This document shows positions 22,242 through 32,769 of a stretch of 64,000 nucleotides of DNA, in pieces. The notes beneath the pieces were generated by a model. It saw only the letters and a list, made by a program, of their open reading frames with translations, had not been told where the DNA came from and did not search any database. This DNA comes from Alisma plantago-aquatica (lineage: Eukaryota > Streptophyta > Magnoliopsida > Alismatales > Alismataceae), in contig OY856409.1 in the NCBI GenBank assembly GCA_963693085.1, forward strand, positions 521,365,803 through 521,429,802. The letters are read 5' to 3'. The position numbers and the translations under genes were made by a program. Numbering within the stretch: position 1 is the stretch's first letter; each line of letters begins with the position of its first letter.

Positions 22242-24310
22242 TGTGATGACCCAAATTTTAAGGCTTTGATTCCCAATATGATATTTGAGTACCATGAGCG
22301 TTCTATAGGTGGCTGAGCTTAGTTGATGAATTGATTTTCAATCACACATTAAATAGTGAGATTAAAAATGTGATTGGTGATTATGATACTTACTATATTG
22401 AGTTCAACTATGATATATAGATTCTATTAATTAGTTTGGGTACTTATGAGGTCAATAGGTCCATTAGTAGTTGCATCAAGCTCAAGTGGCCAACTGATGA
22501 GCTTTCAAGTATTTTACTATCATATCAGGTGTTTTAGACTTGCAGGACAAAGATTGATGATTTTTTTTATTAAATGCAAGGTTTATAAACCAATTTATAA
22601 GGTAGTTTGAAGAATTTATTTGCACAAACAAATAATAAAATGCATGTCTTAAACTTTGGTAGAAGGTACCTTAGGGTATTATGAACCTATGTCTAACATT
22701 TCAAAATTTTTGGAGATTGCTAGAAAAATATGTATCAATTTGACGTTGAGGACATTAGTGATGTCAACGTGATTGAACTTTGGTCTTTTGGTTATTTAGT
22801 ACTTAGGTCTGTGATAGATTTTATGTCATACAGTCTTTTATTCATTGGGTTGTGCGGCACCTTGGCAGCTTGGTCCCAGGATCTCATCCCTATCCTCCGA
22901 AGACAAAGGATATACAACGAGGTTGAGGTGCCATTGAGATCCGATGATAATGGAGCAATCAATAGGAACTTCGTTTGTACAACCATAATCTAAGCAACAG
23001 TCATAACAAATTGACCCCAAATTCATTGCTGGAAATTAATGACACTAAAAGGCAGTAGCCCTCCTCCTCACCCCTTCTCCATCATCTCTCATAGGTAAAA
23101 GAAAATTGAAGAGGTGGTTCAGAAGGGTGGTATCTTGAGGAAATGATACCCTCAGACATGCTAAAATGTGCCATCTTTCTTCCTCTATTGAGATGCATCC
23201 TTGACATGCTCCTCCTTTCTCCATCGCTGCGGGTAGCAGTCGACCATGGAGACGGAGGCACTCAGTCGTCAGGTTCCTATCACCCTCAGTTGGGGATGCA
23301 AAAATCCATCTCCTAATCTAGCCTTTTCCCCAATCTTGTCCTCTCAGTGTCAGAAGGGGTTATGACCCATACTGGTGGTTTCTTGGTCGAGAAGGGGCAT
23401 TGGTTTTGGCCTTCTAGGAGATTCCTCTAGACTTTTTTCATTGGTTTTAGACCCTACTTTGACACAGTTGAGGTGTTGTTGGGCTTCTGGGAGCCTTGGC
23501 GTAAGGTTTGAGGGAAGGGAAAACCTTTTTCCTCTTTCTCATTGTTGTGGAAGCACAATATTGACTAGATCACGGCTACATTGGTCCTCACCTTCTCGGC
23601 CTAGAAGGGATGACCGTTGGCATGCTCAAGGTCCTGAGGAAACCAACCACGGCAAGGACTAGCAATAGGAAGGTCTGCCCTTGGCTCGTTTCTTGCCAGA
23701 AGAGGCCTTATCAATGGTGACTTTATAGAACCCCTACGGAGAAAGCATGTCCCGAATCGTGATGCCAGAGACGGAGGCTTTTGACCTGACTCCAAGTGCC
23801 TAGTCACCCCATGAACCGATTCAATTGGAGTAGACCACATAATCGGTCGGCCTAGTCTAGACCAAGCTGCTGAGTCACACCCCTCACTCTAATGGCCAAC
23901 GTGGGCCAATTTCAAACTGCCACCTAGGACGGTGGACCCATCAAACAAGGTAAAATACTTTCAATATTTAGAAAGTAACCTTTTCTTATAAGATGCCTTA
24001 TAAATAGCTCCATTTTCCTATAAATTCCCCCAAAAATATCCCCATACTCATAAAAATGTCCCCTTTGTTACTAGATTCCTAAGTCAGGCTTTTGAATAAC
24101 ATTATATGGTTGTTTCTTATATAGATTATTATGCTTCATTTTAGGCTTAGCAAATGATGCATGTTAAATATCATAAAATACTTTTGAACTCTAGTATCAT
24201 TTGGAAACTTAATATGGACTCTGATCTGATCATAATTTTGAAATGTTAGGTCTTTCCCAATTAATGCATATTTAGATGCTTTAAATCTCATATTAATTCT
24301 AGAAAATTAA
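22242..24310 (+). repeat. 5' two thirds of a family D LTR
   Basis: Starts TGTGATGACCC and aligns with 33768-35810 throughout, for example 'ccatgagcgttctataggtgg', 'aggtcaataggtccattagtag' and the GC-rich part at 22850-23940. It carries a TATA box at 23999. The alignment stops abruptly at about 24310, where copia-2 sequence begins through a short patchwork junction. ORFs inside (such as 23375-23662) are not conserved in frame between the two LTR copies and are not called. Confidence 0.85.
23999..24007 (+). promoter_or_regulatory. TATA box of family D LTR (left copy)
   Basis: TATAAATAG in the context gcct-TATAAATAG-tccattt-like, conserved at 35476-35484 in the right copy and about 1.75 kb after the LTR start. 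Confidence 0.6.
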
Positions 24311-24338
24311 TATTGCTACAACTAGTAGTTTTCAGTTG
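24311..24338 (+). other. Patchwork (templated) junction, D LTR to copia-2
   Basis: 24311-24326 (tattgctacaactagt) is identical to 24575-24590 inside the gag ORF. Overlapping it, 24322-24338 (ctagtagttttcagttg) is identical to 24390-24406 at the LTR end/PBS. The 68-bp LTR remnant follows directly. Neither patch belongs to the D LTR or to the expected copia LTR sequence. Confidence 0.75.
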
Positions 24339-24402
24339 TTTGAGTTAATTAATTATTAAAATCTTTATAAAACTCTATTCACCCCCCCTCTAGTAGTTTT
24401 CA
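24335..24402 (+). repeat. Copia-2 5' LTR remnant (last 68 bp)
   Basis: Identical base for base to the last 68 bp of the 3' LTR (30527-30594), ending ..ctctagtagttttca before the PBS. The other 1.34 kb of this LTR, with its promoter, is missing. Confidence 0.9.
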
Positions 24403-24404
24403 GT

Positions 24405-24416
24405 TGGTATCAGAGC
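24405..24416 (+). other. Primer-binding site of copia-2
   Basis: TGGTATCAGAGC, an exact initiator-Met PBS, two bases after the LTR end. Confidence 0.9.
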
Positions 24417-24449
24417 AGGCTTCAAGGAACCCTAACCAGGTCTTGAAGA

Positions 24450-25334
24450 ATGGAGGGAAATGGTGAAAGGTGCTGTTTGGACAAAACTACAACATGCTGC
24501 AATTGGTGTTTAGGAACAATCCACAAAACAACCGGATGCCCATGGAGATCAAAGGAAGAGCACAAAGAATGTCTTATTGCTACAACTAGTGAAGAAGAAG
24601 AAGAGGTAAGTCTTTTTGATTTATCTAAGGAAGAATTAGTTGCTATTATTGAAGAGACACATAATAAATATGTTGAGTGCAAAAAGAAATTAAAGAAATC
24701 AAATAAGGAAAATGATGATCTAAATGTTAAACTTCTTGCTCTTGCATCTGAAAATGAGGATCTCAAAGAGGGAAATAAATTTTCTGATCTTAAGTTAAAA
24801 TCTATGGAAGCCGATTGCAAGCTCCTTTCTGTTGAAAATTCAAACTTACAGACTCAAGTAAACGATCTTCAAAAACAACCATTATTGTGCACCCATATAG
24901 ATTATGACACTATTGTTAAAGAAAGAAATTTATTGACATCTAATCTAGACCAAGCAAAACTAGATATTAAGAAGAGAATGGAAGAGATTACCAAGTTACA
25001 ACAAAAAATCAGTAATTTAAATAATAATGGCATTCTTGATCAAATCTTAGATAATTACTATCATCAGATTGGGAGAAGAGGACTAGGTTATAAGCCTAAA
25101 GGGAAGTCCTATCAACCTAGTTGGAAAAAGTCACAAAACCATCAATCTATATATGTACCGAAAGGAACAAATACATTTTTACCAAAGAACAACCTAGAAC
25201 AAAACCATAGAAAACGACTTGAGGTTGATTCTATATGTTGCCATTATTGCTCACGTCTTGGACATTATTCTTTTTCATGTCCTTATAAGAGAAAAGATGT
25301 AGAGTTAGTTTGGGTTCCAAAACCTCCAAACTAA
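24450..25334 (+). CDS. Copia-2 gag remnant, two zinc knuckles and coiled coil
   Basis: An intact 294-codon ORF starting at the first ATG after the PBS. Residues about 16-29 form a complete C-x2-C-x4-H-x4-C knuckle (CNWCLGTIHKTTGC). An acidic patch (TSEEEEEVSLFDLSKEEL) and a long Lys/Glu/Asn-rich coiled coil (about 55-190) follow. The IGRRGLGYKPKGK motif leads to a second complete knuckle (CHYCSRLGHYSFSC). The amino-terminal UBN2-type particle domain seen in copia-1 gag is absent, so the ORF looks internally deleted but open. An RNA-binding role is inferred from the knuckles; particle assembly is unlikely. Protease, integrase and RT, expected next, are all missing. Confidence 0.8.
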   Translation: MEGNGERCCLDKTTTCCNWCLGTIHKTTGCPWRSKEEHKECLIATTSEEEEEVSLFDLSKEELVAIIEETHNKYVECKKKLKKSNKENDDLNVKLLALASENEDLKEGNKFSDLKLKSMEADCKLLSVENSNLQTQVNDLQKQPLLCTHIDYDTIVKERNLLTSNLDQAKLDIKKRMEEITKLQQKISNLNNNGILDQILDNYYHQIGRRGLGYKPKGKSYQPSWKKSQNHQSIYVPKGTNTFLPKNNLEQNHRKRLEVDSICCHYCSRLGHYSFSCPYKRKDVELVWVPKPPN

Positions 25335-26048
25335 ATGAACAAAATCAAGTTGAGATATGACCAAAAACATTAGTTGCATATTTCTGTGTCTATCTCAACT
25401 CTACATAATTACAAATGTAAATGAAATTAATATTAGTTTGTTCCCTAGATGATTTAAAGTTTAAGTCAAATGAAAAGAAAATTCCTATTTTCATATGATT
25501 TTTTGTGTAAAAGTATTTTCTGGTCTATTCATCATAAAATGGAATTATCATTGTATGCTGTTATTACCATTATACCATGCTTTCATCATTGGGTGCGCAT
25601 AGATAATTGTATGCATGGATCCATGAAAATATATAAGCAAGCAAAATAATTTATTAGTTATATGTTATTGCTTGCAACAAAATCTCTAACTCAGTATCTT
25701 TGAAATAATTAATTGTGCCTCCAATTAAGTAGTGTGCTTCAACTTGATATTTAAATTAAATTTTATGCAGATATTATACTCAATATATTCAATCTAAAAA
25801 ATCTGCAAAATTTGCCTCTTGGTCAAAATAAAATTTGACTAAGGGGCGCTATGGTCGTAGTCAAATTCGACCTAAAATAAGTTTGACATAATAACTATTT
25901 TGGATATCCTTTTATGGTTAAAAGAAATTAATTTATGATCACAACTTGTCCCAATACTGTCAATAATAAACACAATATTAATCTATATATGTGGGCTCTA
26001 CAAAAATAGTCTTAAAAATCAGCTTCAAATTCGTACTCAGTAAGTCTC
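25335..26048 (+). other. Copia-2 internal non-coding stretch
   Basis: AT-rich, no pol motif in any frame. It links the gag ORF to the hairpin array and promoter of the extra ORF and marks where about 3.5 kb of pol would normally be. Confidence 0.5.
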
Positions 26049-26327
26049 TCGGTCGACGAACACTTCGACCGAAAACCTCTCGATCAGTCCCTCTCTCTCG
26101 ACCGACAGAATCTATACAGATTTAGTATCAGACACACTTTCGGTCGACAAATGTTCGACCGAGACAATATCGGTCGACAATTGTTTGACCGAGAAATAGC
26201 CGCTGGATATAACCATTGTAAACCGACCGTTATGACCGTTTATGACCGTTATTTGACCGTTGGGGAGCCGAGTGGCGCGTCTGCAACACGACCGTTGCGG
26301 ACGCTCGGTCGACGAATCGTCGACCGA
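26049..26327 (+). promoter_or_regulatory. Hairpin-motif array upstream of internal promoter
   Basis: Inverted repeats with arms TCGGTCGA and TCGACCGA around a 6-8 base loop, at 26049-26072, 26140-26162, 26170-26192 and 26305-26327, with a weaker copy at 26080-26105. Between them 26221-26265 carries four close copies of 'tatgaccgtt'. The array ends 18 bases before a TATA box. The same motif occurs at 28153-28207 and upstream of the TATA box in the LTR (29525-29723). Confidence 0.85.
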
Positions 26328-26344
26328 CCTGGTCGCTGGATTGT

Positions 26345-26351
26345 TATAAAA
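26345..26351 (+). promoter_or_regulatory. Internal TATA box driving the extra ORF
   Basis: TATAAAA in gttataaaaggga, with a pyrimidine-rich stretch (cttgcttccatagtccctctc, and later ccttccttgcttcttctcc) typical of a plant 5' leader between it and the ATG at 26489. If transcription starts about 30 bp downstream, the leader is about 110 nt and contains no ATG. Confidence 0.65.
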
Positions 26352-26488
26352 GGGAGGAAAAACGGGTCAATTACTCACACTTGCATACTCTTGCTTCCAT
26401 AGTCCCTCTCTAGTGCATTTTTGTGCAACTCTTCAGCATCCTCATCCCCAAACCTTCCTTGCTTCTTCTCCACATTCAAGTAACACAA

Positions 26489-27868
26489 ATGGCCTCATCC
26501 TCAGCTGCCCGTGGGAAGAATAAGGTCGCCGGCAGGAAAGGAAGGGAAGCTCGGGAAGCTACTCCACCACTGACGATCATCAACGACATCGCCTTCCTCG
26601 ACGGAGATGCTGGTGATCGATATCTACGGCTTTCCTCCAAAGCTCCTCTTCCTCGACGACCAGTTGAAGCTTTGGACTTCCTCAACATAGTCGATCTGGA
26701 GGATCTCTTTGCAGTGCAAAAGTTGAAGGAATTCATCTACCCCTCTTTTCCTTCCTATTCCACCAAGGTAGTGAATGAATTTTATGCCAACCTCATATCC
26801 CATTCTGAAAATGAAACTACCTTCTTCTATACTATGGTAAATGGGCATAGCTTTAAATTTACTGAAGAAGATATTCTAGAAATGCTAAATATTGACCTAG
26901 ATGAATATAAAGACTTCCTTGACCTTGCCACCGGAAATCCACTAAATCAACTTTCCCAAGATGATCATACCATTAGCCTTAGTAACATAAAAAGAGCTAT
27001 TTTTCAATCCAACACTACTTGTCATGAAGATAGGGGAACCTACTATGCTATAAATCTCAAACCTGCCTGTAGGATTGTAAATCTCATTGTTTCTACAAAT
27101 ATTCACCCTAGAGCCAACAAGTCTGAAGTTCCAATATTCTGAATGTGCCTCATTTATGCCATCATAAGCCGCATTCCCACAAACTTCATCTGTATAATCC
27201 TTAAAAACATACTTGAGTTTTCTGGCAACCCACCATATGCGGATTTCGTATGTCAAATTACTCAACATTTTCTTAAATCAAACATTGAGGATATGGGATA
27301 TACATGGGAGCGTAGACCACAAAAGATAAGTAAGAATACCGTAGAGAAAATGGGAATAGATTTTGGTCAAAAAAGGGCTAGAGTAGAAGGAGAAACATCT
27401 CATCAGGACATACCACCACCTCCTCCTACTACCCTACCACATGATCCCATTCAAAATACTATTACTTATATTGCTGGCTCCCAATATCACCTCAGTAGAC
27501 AATTAGACTACAATCATCATGCCATGACATATTTAAACCAAAGAATGCAAACCCTTTCCCCAAACTAAACTGATGAATATCCATATTCTTTAAATCCAGG
27601 CATGCTCAATCCATACAATCCTTCGTACAACTACTATCAACCTCCACCTCCACCGTCCATGGATATAACGCATACTCAATTTTCATCTATGCAATTGCAA
27701 GATATTGCCGCTCATTTCCGATTTGACCGAGTTCCTACATTCTTGGAAGCATATGCTTTAACCAAGACAAGTGCTCTAGATTGGCAAACATTGGTCCAGT
27801 ATTATGGAACTGAGCCTTTTCTTGGGAAAGACCCTGACATTGATGTAATCCTTAAGTCTTTCCAGTAA
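26489..27868 (+). pseudogene. Copia-2 extra ORF, putative plant transposon protein domain
   Basis: One frame of 460 codons from MASSSAARGKNKVAGRKGRE, broken only by TGA at 27140-27142 and TAA at 27566-27568. After a basic amino end, residues about 70-220 resemble the domain catalogued as 'putative plant transposon protein' (PF20167-like): an F-Y-A-N-L core (KVVNEFYANLISHS), VNGHSFKFTEEDILEMLNI, and later RAIFQSN and HPRANKSEVPIF. The carboxy part is acidic-to-basic, then proline-rich (IPPPPPTTL; YYQPPPPPSMD). The function of this domain is not established. It occupies the place between lost pol and 3' LTR where some copia elements carry an extra or env-like ORF, and has its own TATA box. Confidence 0.65.
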
Positions 27869-29171
27869 ATGTTGGAGTTATTGTAATGATATCTTTTGAA
27901 TAATTGTAATGGGTCATCTCTATATGATGTGTCTATCTTTCTATGCTTGTAATACATGCTTTTAATTGGCCATCTTTACTTGATTCCAATGGATATTTGT
28001 TTTGTGAGACTTATTCAAAATATGGATTATAAGATCATCATTGTAGAACATACAAAATAAGGGGAGTAATAAATAAAAATGCAACCTTTAAAATTGTGGC
28101 AAAATTGACACAATTACTTAAAAACAGCTATGAAACAAATCCAGACACATTCTCGGTCGAGAAACTGTTCGACCGAGAACACTATCGGTCGAAAGATCGT
28201 CGACCGAGCAGGTTTCTGTTGTCAAGTTTGCAATAAAACTGAATATATTTGCAAAATAAATCATGTTGAAGATAAATTTGGCTAAATCGTTTTCACCTTG
28301 GAAGATGTTTGCTTTGATATTGGTGCTACTTAAATACAAGCTCTTGGTTTTAATATGGACATCATTTTAATATACTTAATCTTCGTAAACTTTTGATAAA
28401 GGTCAAAATCAAAATTTAAAATCAATTGTGACCTTAGAAGCCTTAAATTGCTTTAATTGTAAGATTAAGGGGGAGCTCATCAAAACAAGTTTGATTATTT
28501 GATTAAGAAGCTTACAAAAACATTATTTGGAGCTTGTTACGACCTTAGTATTTTTTTTCTTTTTGGTTATGAAGAAATCTATGAATTTCAGAAAAATGAT
28601 ATAACTTGTACTTAAAGGAACTCTCTAAACAAATCGGGGCTTAACATCCCTTGCATTTTAATGGAGACATTTTTATGTACTCTGAGATTAAAGGATTCTC
28701 ATATCATTTTATGGGCCTAACATCCCTTGTAAAATGGATGAGAAATCAATACATATGCCATGAACCTAACAGGATCTCATATCATTTCAAGGCTTAACAT
28801 CCTTTGCACATGATTGAGAAACAAATTGTGGCTAAATTAGAAAAATATGATATTAAATCCATGTTCCTAATAGGATATCTAATAGGAAACAAATTGTGGC
28901 TAATAGGTTATCTTTTTGAAATGACAAAGGGGGAGAGATAAATATAAAATTAACATTTAGTCAAACTCAATTAATGAGTTTCATAAATAAACTCTTGGCT
29001 TTACATTGAAAGTTGTTATATTCCCAAATGATCTGGATTTCATAATTCATGGGGAATAATAAGCACACTTTTTATACACAAGAAAAAAAGCTACAAAAGG
29101 TAATCTAAAGGTATGAAACTCATATGTTTTATATTTCCTTTATTTATATTTTGGAAATGTTTGTCATCTTC
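27869..29171 (+). other. Copia-2 3' non-coding region
   Basis: No ORF. It holds a pair of the hairpin motifs (28153-28176 and 28185-28207). At 28630-28810 there are three loose repeats of 'cttaacatcccttgca..tgagaaa'. The polypurine tract follows. Confidence 0.5.
28153..28207 (+). promoter_or_regulatory. Hairpin-motif doublet
   Basis: Two copies of TCGGTCGA-loop-TCGACCGA, at 28153-28176 and 28185-28207, spaced like the doublets in the LTR and internal promoter. There is no TATA box close by on either strand, so the role here is unclear. Confidence 0.7.
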
Positions 29172-29184
29172 AAAAAGGGGGAGA
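29172..29184 (+). other. Polypurine tract of copia-2
   Basis: aaaaagggggaga directly before the TGTTGG that begins the 3' LTR; plus-strand cDNA priming site. Confidence 0.85.
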
Positions 29185-29524
29185 TTGTTGGCTAAATGGA
29201 CATCTAAAAATCCCTTTGTTTTGATTATGAAAAACATTTCATTCTTATTAATCTAACGAGCTACTTAAGTGTGCAGGATGACAAAGCAACAAGGGAAAAT
29301 CTACAAGCTTACATATTTATATTTTTCATGCAATGTAATCATTGTTGTAAAAACTTGTACAAAAATATAATGTACAAGTACTTAGAATTGCATGTAAATC
29401 AAGCGTTAGATTTTCCCTAGCTAAACATCACAGTTAGACAAGTCATCCCATTTAAATAGGATCATTTATGCACACTCACACATATAATTAGTGCCTAAAT
29501 TGAAATCTTGAAACAGGATCATTC

Positions 29525-29723
29525 TCGGTCGACAAACTCCTCGACTGAGACACTCTCGGTCGACAATCTTCTCGACCGAGAAAGATCCAAAGTAGCCGTT
29601 AGACACAACAGACAAGTTAGTTGGCAGTTGAATAAAGACGTTGCAAATCACTTATTCCAGAGAGCCTGTCGATCGACAAAAGTTCGACCGAGTAGGTGTC
29701 TCGGTCGACCATTTGTCGACCGA
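29525..29723 (+). promoter_or_regulatory. Hairpin-motif array in copia-2 LTR
   Basis: Four copies of TCGGTCGA-loop-TCGACCGA as two doublets: 29525-29548 and 29556-29579, then 29669-29691 (arm tcgatcga) and 29701-29723. The array ends 138 bp before the TATA box, so it is placed as an enhancer- or operator-like part of U3. Confidence 0.85.
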
Positions 29724-29860
29724 GATGGTCTCTGACAGCAACTGCAGAATAAATTAATTAGCTGTTGTTAAAGCAACAACTTTGTACCTAACGGCTAGTT
29801 AAGCACTTAGAAACCCCTAGAAGTTGTCTAGAACGTCCTTAAGCATACTTAGGCCATTCC

Positions 29861-29868
29861 TATAAATA
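29861..29868 (+). promoter_or_regulatory. TATA box of copia-2 LTR
   Basis: TATAAATA in ttccTATAAATAggacaagcc, about 730 bp before the LTR end, with 'cttgagcatac' downstream as in copia-1. Confidence 0.65.
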
Positions 29869-30594
29869 GGACAAGCCATAGGACACTAAAATTCACTTGT
29901 TACACTTGAGAATACACTTGAGCATACTTGAGCAATCTATTGCAAGCAATTTGAGCACTGTGATCATTAGTCTACATTCTCCTTAGCTCAATCTCGTGTC
30001 CTATAGGCTAGATTCTCCTACCCACAGCAATCACAAGTTCACACACTTGGCTAGGAGATCTATACGCTTGATCTAGGCATATCAAGCCTTGGGCTTAAAG
30101 GATAAGTTGTAATTTCCTTTTCCTTTCTTGTTCCTTTTTATTATTTGTACTCTCCTTGCTACTCCTAGGGTTGGAGGCTGCGGATTGGAGAGGATTGACT
30201 TCTCAGGTGGAGAAGGGGACTTCAAGATACTTCAAGAAGGCTATCGCCCGGGGAGCTACTTCAGAAGGCTGGTGCAACAGGAGTTGGTGCATCTACTTCA
30301 AGGGAAGGCTGCTTCAAGGTTGGGCGATTACTTCTAGGTGAAGGCTGCTTGAAGGGTTTGGGAAAAGAAATTGTATTTTATGTAAACTCCTTGAAAGGTA
30401 ATAAAATAAATTTCTTTTCAAATCCCGGTTGGGTAAGCAACCGGGTAGTGGACTGACGGCTATAGTATTTGCTATAGTTGGAACCACTCTAAACCCTGTG
30501 TCTCCTTGTCAAATATCTTCATTGTGGTTGTTTGAGTTAATTAATTATTAAAATCTTTATAAAACTCTATTCACCCCCCCTCTAGTAGTTTTCA

Positions 30595-32626
30595 CCCTCT
30601 ACCACCTCGGGTGTTTGGTTGTGTCACCTTCGTTCATAATTTTGATCCCAAGGCTGACAAGCTTTCTCCCCGAGCTATTCGAACGGTATTTCTTGGTTAT
30701 CCCTTTTCTCAAAAAGGATACAAGTGTCTTGAACCTAACTTTGTCAAAATCTATATCTCTGCAGATGTTACCTTTCATGAGGATGAAATGTTCTTTTTAT
30801 CATCCTCAACCCCCATTGATCATACTGATACTATGGTCTCATTGCCCGATCCATTCATCCCTCCAACACCACCACCATCCACAACACTAAATTGGTGCAT
30901 GGAAGATGAGTCACCAGCAACATCTACATCATCATCGTCAGTTCTAGACCAATCCAATCTACCAGTTGCACTACGCAAAGGTATACACTCTTGCACTATC
31001 AAACATCCTATTTCCAACACTTGTTGTTTAGCATGTCTTTCTTCTTCTGCATCATCTTTTTCTACTACCCTAGACACAACATATGTTCCTAAGTGTCCAG
31101 CAGATGCTCTACGCCATCTTGGATGGAAAGCTGCCATCATGAAAGAAATGCAGGCTCTCTACGAAAACAAGACATGGGATCTTGTGACCCCACTGGTAGG
31201 GAAAAATATTATAGGTTGTCGATGGGTTTTCTCTGTAAAGCATAAGTCAGATGGCTCTGTTGAATGACTCAAGGCACGCCTAGTTGCCAAAGGATTCACC
31301 CAAACTTTTGGCATAGATTACTTTGAGACATTCTCTCCAGTGACAAGGATTGCATCTGTCCACATCCTAATTTCCCTTGCATCTCACCTTGACTGGCCTC
31401 TCTACCAACTCGACATCAAGAATGCATTTCTTCACGGAGATCTCCTAGAGGAAGTCTACATGCAGCAACCGCCCGATTTCGTTGTTGAGGGGGCATCTTC
31501 TAACAAATTATGTCATCTCAGATGATCTCTCTACGGCCTCAAGCAGTCTCCAAGGGCCTGGTTCAACAAGTTAAGTGATGTTTTAACACAACTTAACTTT
31601 CAAAGATCATCCACAGATCACTCCATGTTCTTTCCCAAGTCCTCCAAAGGCCATGTTCTTATTGCTGTCTATGTGGATGACATCATCATCACAGGCGATG
31701 ATGTGATGGGGATATCTAATCTCAAGCAGTCTCTGCATGCACATTTCCATACAAAAGATTTGGGCACCTTGTGATACTTTCTCGGAATTGCAGTTCTCCG
31801 CTCATCCTCAAGGATCAGTCTATCACAACGACAATATGCCTTGGACCTACTTCAAGAGGCCAACATGGTCGAAGACAAACCAGTCTCTACCCCCATGGAC
31901 TATCATATGAAGCCTATACATGAGAAAGAACTCTTTTATGATCCTGAGAAGTATCGCCGTATAGTTGGGAAACTAATTTACTTGACTATTACTCGACCAG
32001 ATATTACTTATGCTATTGGAGTAGTTAGCTAACACATGAGTGCACCACTCCAGTCACACTGGTCTAGTGTGCAACACATTCTTCGCTATCTCAAGAGTGC
32101 TCCAGGATGAGGATTGCTCTATAAACGACCTAAGTTCAAGGTAATCTCCATCTTTAGATATGCAGATGCAGATTGGGCTGGTGATTCTAAAAACCGACGA
32201 TCTACTTCTAGATATTGTGTCATGTTGGGCACTCACCCAGTTTCCTGGAGAAGTAAAAAACAAGTTGTAGTATCTCGCTCCAGCACAGAGGCAGAATATC
32301 GAGCTATGGCTCATGCATGTTGTGATCTGCAGTGGGTTCGGTCCATCTTGACTGAGTTTGGAATTCCTTTTCAAACTCCAGCTACTTTGTATTGTGACAA
32401 TGAGACAGCTATACACATAGCCAATAATCCAGTCTTCCACGAGCATACAAAACACATTGAGGTTGACTGTCATTTTGTGCGAGATCTGGTCAAAGCCAAG
32501 TTGATCATCACTCCTCACATTAGGACAAGTGATCAAGTTGCAGACATCCTTACAAAACCTCTTCCTCCTTTATTCAAGTATATGGGTGTCAAGTTGGGAC
32601 TCCATAATGTTTACTCTCCAACTTGA
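30595..32626 (+). pseudogene. Copia-3 pol 3' half: integrase end, RT, RNase H
   Basis: Starts abruptly at copia-2's LTR edge inside the integrase carboxy end (LPPRVFGCVTFVHNFDPKADKL, FLGYPFSQKGYKC). RT follows: GCRWVFSVKHKSDGSVE, LVAKGFTQTFGIDYFETFSP, QLDIKNAFLHGDL, SLYGLKQSPRAW and the catalytic IAVYVDDIIITGDD near 31665-31700. RNase H has YADADWAGDSKNRRSTSRYC and SRSSTEAEYRAMA, then a DILTKPLP tail. All of it is in one frame with five stops (31265, 31523, one in GTL-stop-YFLG near 31770, one near 32028, one near 32108). Four are TGA where relatives have Arg, and one is TAA where they have Gln. No frameshift was seen. Confidence 0.92.
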
Positions 32627-32633
32627 GGGGGCA

Positions 32634-32769
32634 TGTTAGTATATTTGATTAGTTGGGCTTAGGCCCATTGTATTTTCCCTTGTCTCTATTTAACCCATGT
32701 ACTCCCTGGATCCTATATATAGGAGACCCGATACTCTTATTGGTTTTACTGAAAGAAACTAATTCTACA
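32634..32769 (+). repeat. Copia-3 3' LTR, short
   Basis: The stop codon is followed by the polypurine tract gagggggca (32625-32633) and TGTTAGTATATTTG, the LTR start. It contains 'tatatatagg' at about 32717, TATA-like. The end at ..ttctaca near 32769 is a guess, since no second copy is present in the window. Confidence 0.6.

Larger units (their letters stand above)
29186..30594 (+). repeat. Copia-2 3' LTR (1409 bp)
   Basis: Begins TGTTGGCTAAATGG after the polypurine tract and ends ..ctctagtagttttca. The last 68 bp are identical to the 5' remnant. It holds a hairpin array at 29525-29723 and a TATA box at 29861. The sequence after 30594 is copia-3 integrase, so this LTR lies inside another copia element. 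ORFs at 30128-30341 are not coding. Confidence 0.88.

Noticed and set aside
26049..29723. CRISPR-like array of palindromic repeats
   Set aside because: The hairpin copies have irregular spacing and unequal spacers, lie upstream of TATA boxes within an LTR retrotransposon, and the DNA is plant nuclear.
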